Part shown: positions 63,133-64,000 of the stretch, in pieces
How the letters are laid out: each line of letters starts with the position of its first letter
Position numbering within the stretch: the stretch's first letter is position 1
Assembly: GCA_048263775.1 (NCBI GenBank)
Contig: JBLXDU010000010.1
Span: forward strand, 121,031-185,030
Source: UBA1479 sp048263775
Lineage (GTDB): Bacteria; Pseudomonadota; Alphaproteobacteria; Rhodospirillales; Casp-alpha2
Length of the DNA: 64,000 bases
Direction: 5' to 3'
The notes under the pieces: generated by a model
What the model was told of the DNA's origin: nothing
The model's database searches: none
Seen by the model: only the letters and a program-made list of their open reading frames with translations
Program-made: the position numbers and the translations under genes

Positions 63133-64000
63133 ATGGATTGGCTGATAAGGGCGGAACTGGAGGCCGCGCGGGACATCGTCGCCCGCCATATAATGCCGAC
63201 ACCGACCCACAACTGGCCGCTGCTTGACCAACGCGCCGGCGGCGAGGTTTGGGTCAAGCATGAGAACCACACCCCCGTCGGCGCCTTCAAGGTTAGGGGT
63301 GGTCTTGTCTACCTCACGCGTCTGAAGGCCGAATATCCGGATCTTGCGGGGGTTATCACGGCGACCACAGGCAATCATGGGCAAAGCGTCGGCCGCGCTG
63401 CCCGCATGGTCGACCTGCCGGCAACCATTGTCGTGCCGAAGGGGAACAATCCGGGCAAAAGTGCGGCCATGGCGGCGCAGGGCGTCGACCTGATCGAGCA
63501 TGGCGACGATTTCCAGTCGGCGAAGGAATTCGCCGAGAAGCTCGCGGCGGAGCGCGACCTGCATATGGTGCCGTCGTTCCATCCCTGGCTGGTTCAGGGC
63601 GTTGCGTCTTATGGATTGGAATTGTTTGAGGCGCAGCCGGATCTGGACACCGTTTATGTGCCGATCGGGCTGGGATCCGGCATCTGCGGCGTCATTGCCG
63701 CGCGTGATGCGCTCGGTCTGGAAACCGAAGTCGTCGGCGTCGTCGCCGACGGCGCACCTTGTTACGCGTTGTCTTACGCGGCCGGCCGGGTTGTCGCGAC
63801 CAACGGTGTCGCGACCATTGCCGAGGGGCTTGCGGTTCGTCAACCTGACGCCCTGGCACTTGAAATCATCCGCAAGGGTGCCGTGCGCATCGTCAAGGTT
63901 TCCGATGATGAAATTTCCGCCGCCATGGCGGCCTATTTCACGGACACCCATAATCTGGCCGAAGGGGCGGGGGCCGCGACCCTGGCGGCCCGCCTTCAGG
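63133..64000 (+). CDS. threonine/serine dehydratase-like PLP enzyme, 3' end beyond the window
   Basis: Open from the ATG at 63133 to the window edge: 289 residues visible, no stop. The PLP lysine is in GAFKVRGG, and TTGNHGQS and IGLGSGICG are the fold-type II phosphate loops. It probably deaminates threonine or serine to a 2-oxoacid. A regulatory ACT domain, if present, would lie outside. It is divergent from the MocR gene, which likely controls it. Confidence 0.9.
   Translation, partial: MDWLIRAELEAARDIVARHIMPTPTHNWPLLDQRAGGEVWVKHENHTPVGAFKVRGGLVYLTRLKAEYPDLAGVITATTGNHGQSVGRAARMVDLPATIVVPKGNNPGKSAAMAAQGVDLIEHGDDFQSAKEFAEKLAAERDLHMVPSFHPWLVQGVASYGLELFEAQPDLDTVYVPIGLGSGICGVIAARDALGLETEVVGVVADGAPCYALSYAAGRVVATNGVATIAEGLAVRQPDALALEIIRKGAVRIVKVSDDEISAAMAAYFTDTHNLAEGAGAATLAARLQ

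Overview
The window is G+C-rich alphaproteobacterial chromosome, most likely from the order Rhodospirillales or a close relative. The evidence is a three-subunit proton-translocating transhydrogenase (PntAA/PntAB/PntB), a COQ9 gene, a TrcR/DUF1013 gene, a 6S RNA locus between zapA and the 5-formyl-THF cyclo-ligase gene, and a ruvCAB-ybgC-tolQRAB-pal-cpoB-tilS-ftsH-folP-glmM block. Nearly all of it is core genome. I see no tRNA, rRNA, insertion sequence, prophage or CRISPR array.

Layout. 0-10 kb: the pnt operon, a lone MptE-like (DUF115) protein with a SEC-C zinc motif, rpsU, def-coq9, an unrecognised conserved-looking gene and purEK. 10-17 kb: a degenerate GGDEF protein, a DEAD-box helicase, a SulP transporter, an exported glutathione peroxidase, and a phosphofructokinase flanked by two DUF465 (YdcH-like) genes. 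17-28 kb: a carbon-metabolism region with two acyl-CoA synthetases, a succinate-semialdehyde dehydrogenase-like enzyme and a class-Ic aspartate aminotransferase, then a GntR-controlled CoA-thioester operon (CaiB/BaiF transferase, double VOC protein, crotonase). 28-34 kb: trcR, a quinone oxidoreductase, small proteins, tandem thioesterases, a small heat-shock gene with a RpoH-type promoter and a ROSE-like thermometer, and a membrane class III nucleotide cyclase. 34-41 kb: rpmE and cyaY, followed by a minus-strand cluster of an MFS transporter, a MotB-like, a MotA/TolQ-like and an OmpA-like protein, then suhB and efp. 41-49 kb: thiE, gap, zapA, 6S RNA, folate and nucleic-acid housekeeping genes and ruvCAB. 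49-64 kb: the complete Tol-Pal operon, tilS, ftsH, folP, glmM, thiD, and a MocR regulator divergent from a threonine/serine dehydratase gene cut by the window edge.

How genes work together. Tol-Pal (TolQRAB, Pal, CpoB) couples proton-motive force to outer-membrane constriction. The second stator-like set at 35.9-39.4 kb has the same logic (channel, peptidoglycan-binding partner, periplasmic OmpA-like partner) but no assigned role, and is the best candidate for an under-described system. Two regulators stand divergent from the genes they probably control, with visible repeats between them (GntR at 24.5 kb, MocR at 63.0 kb).

Limits: family calls rest on recognition of translated motifs and gene order. 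Promoters, RNAs and thermometers are read by eye, and no homology or folding computation was run.
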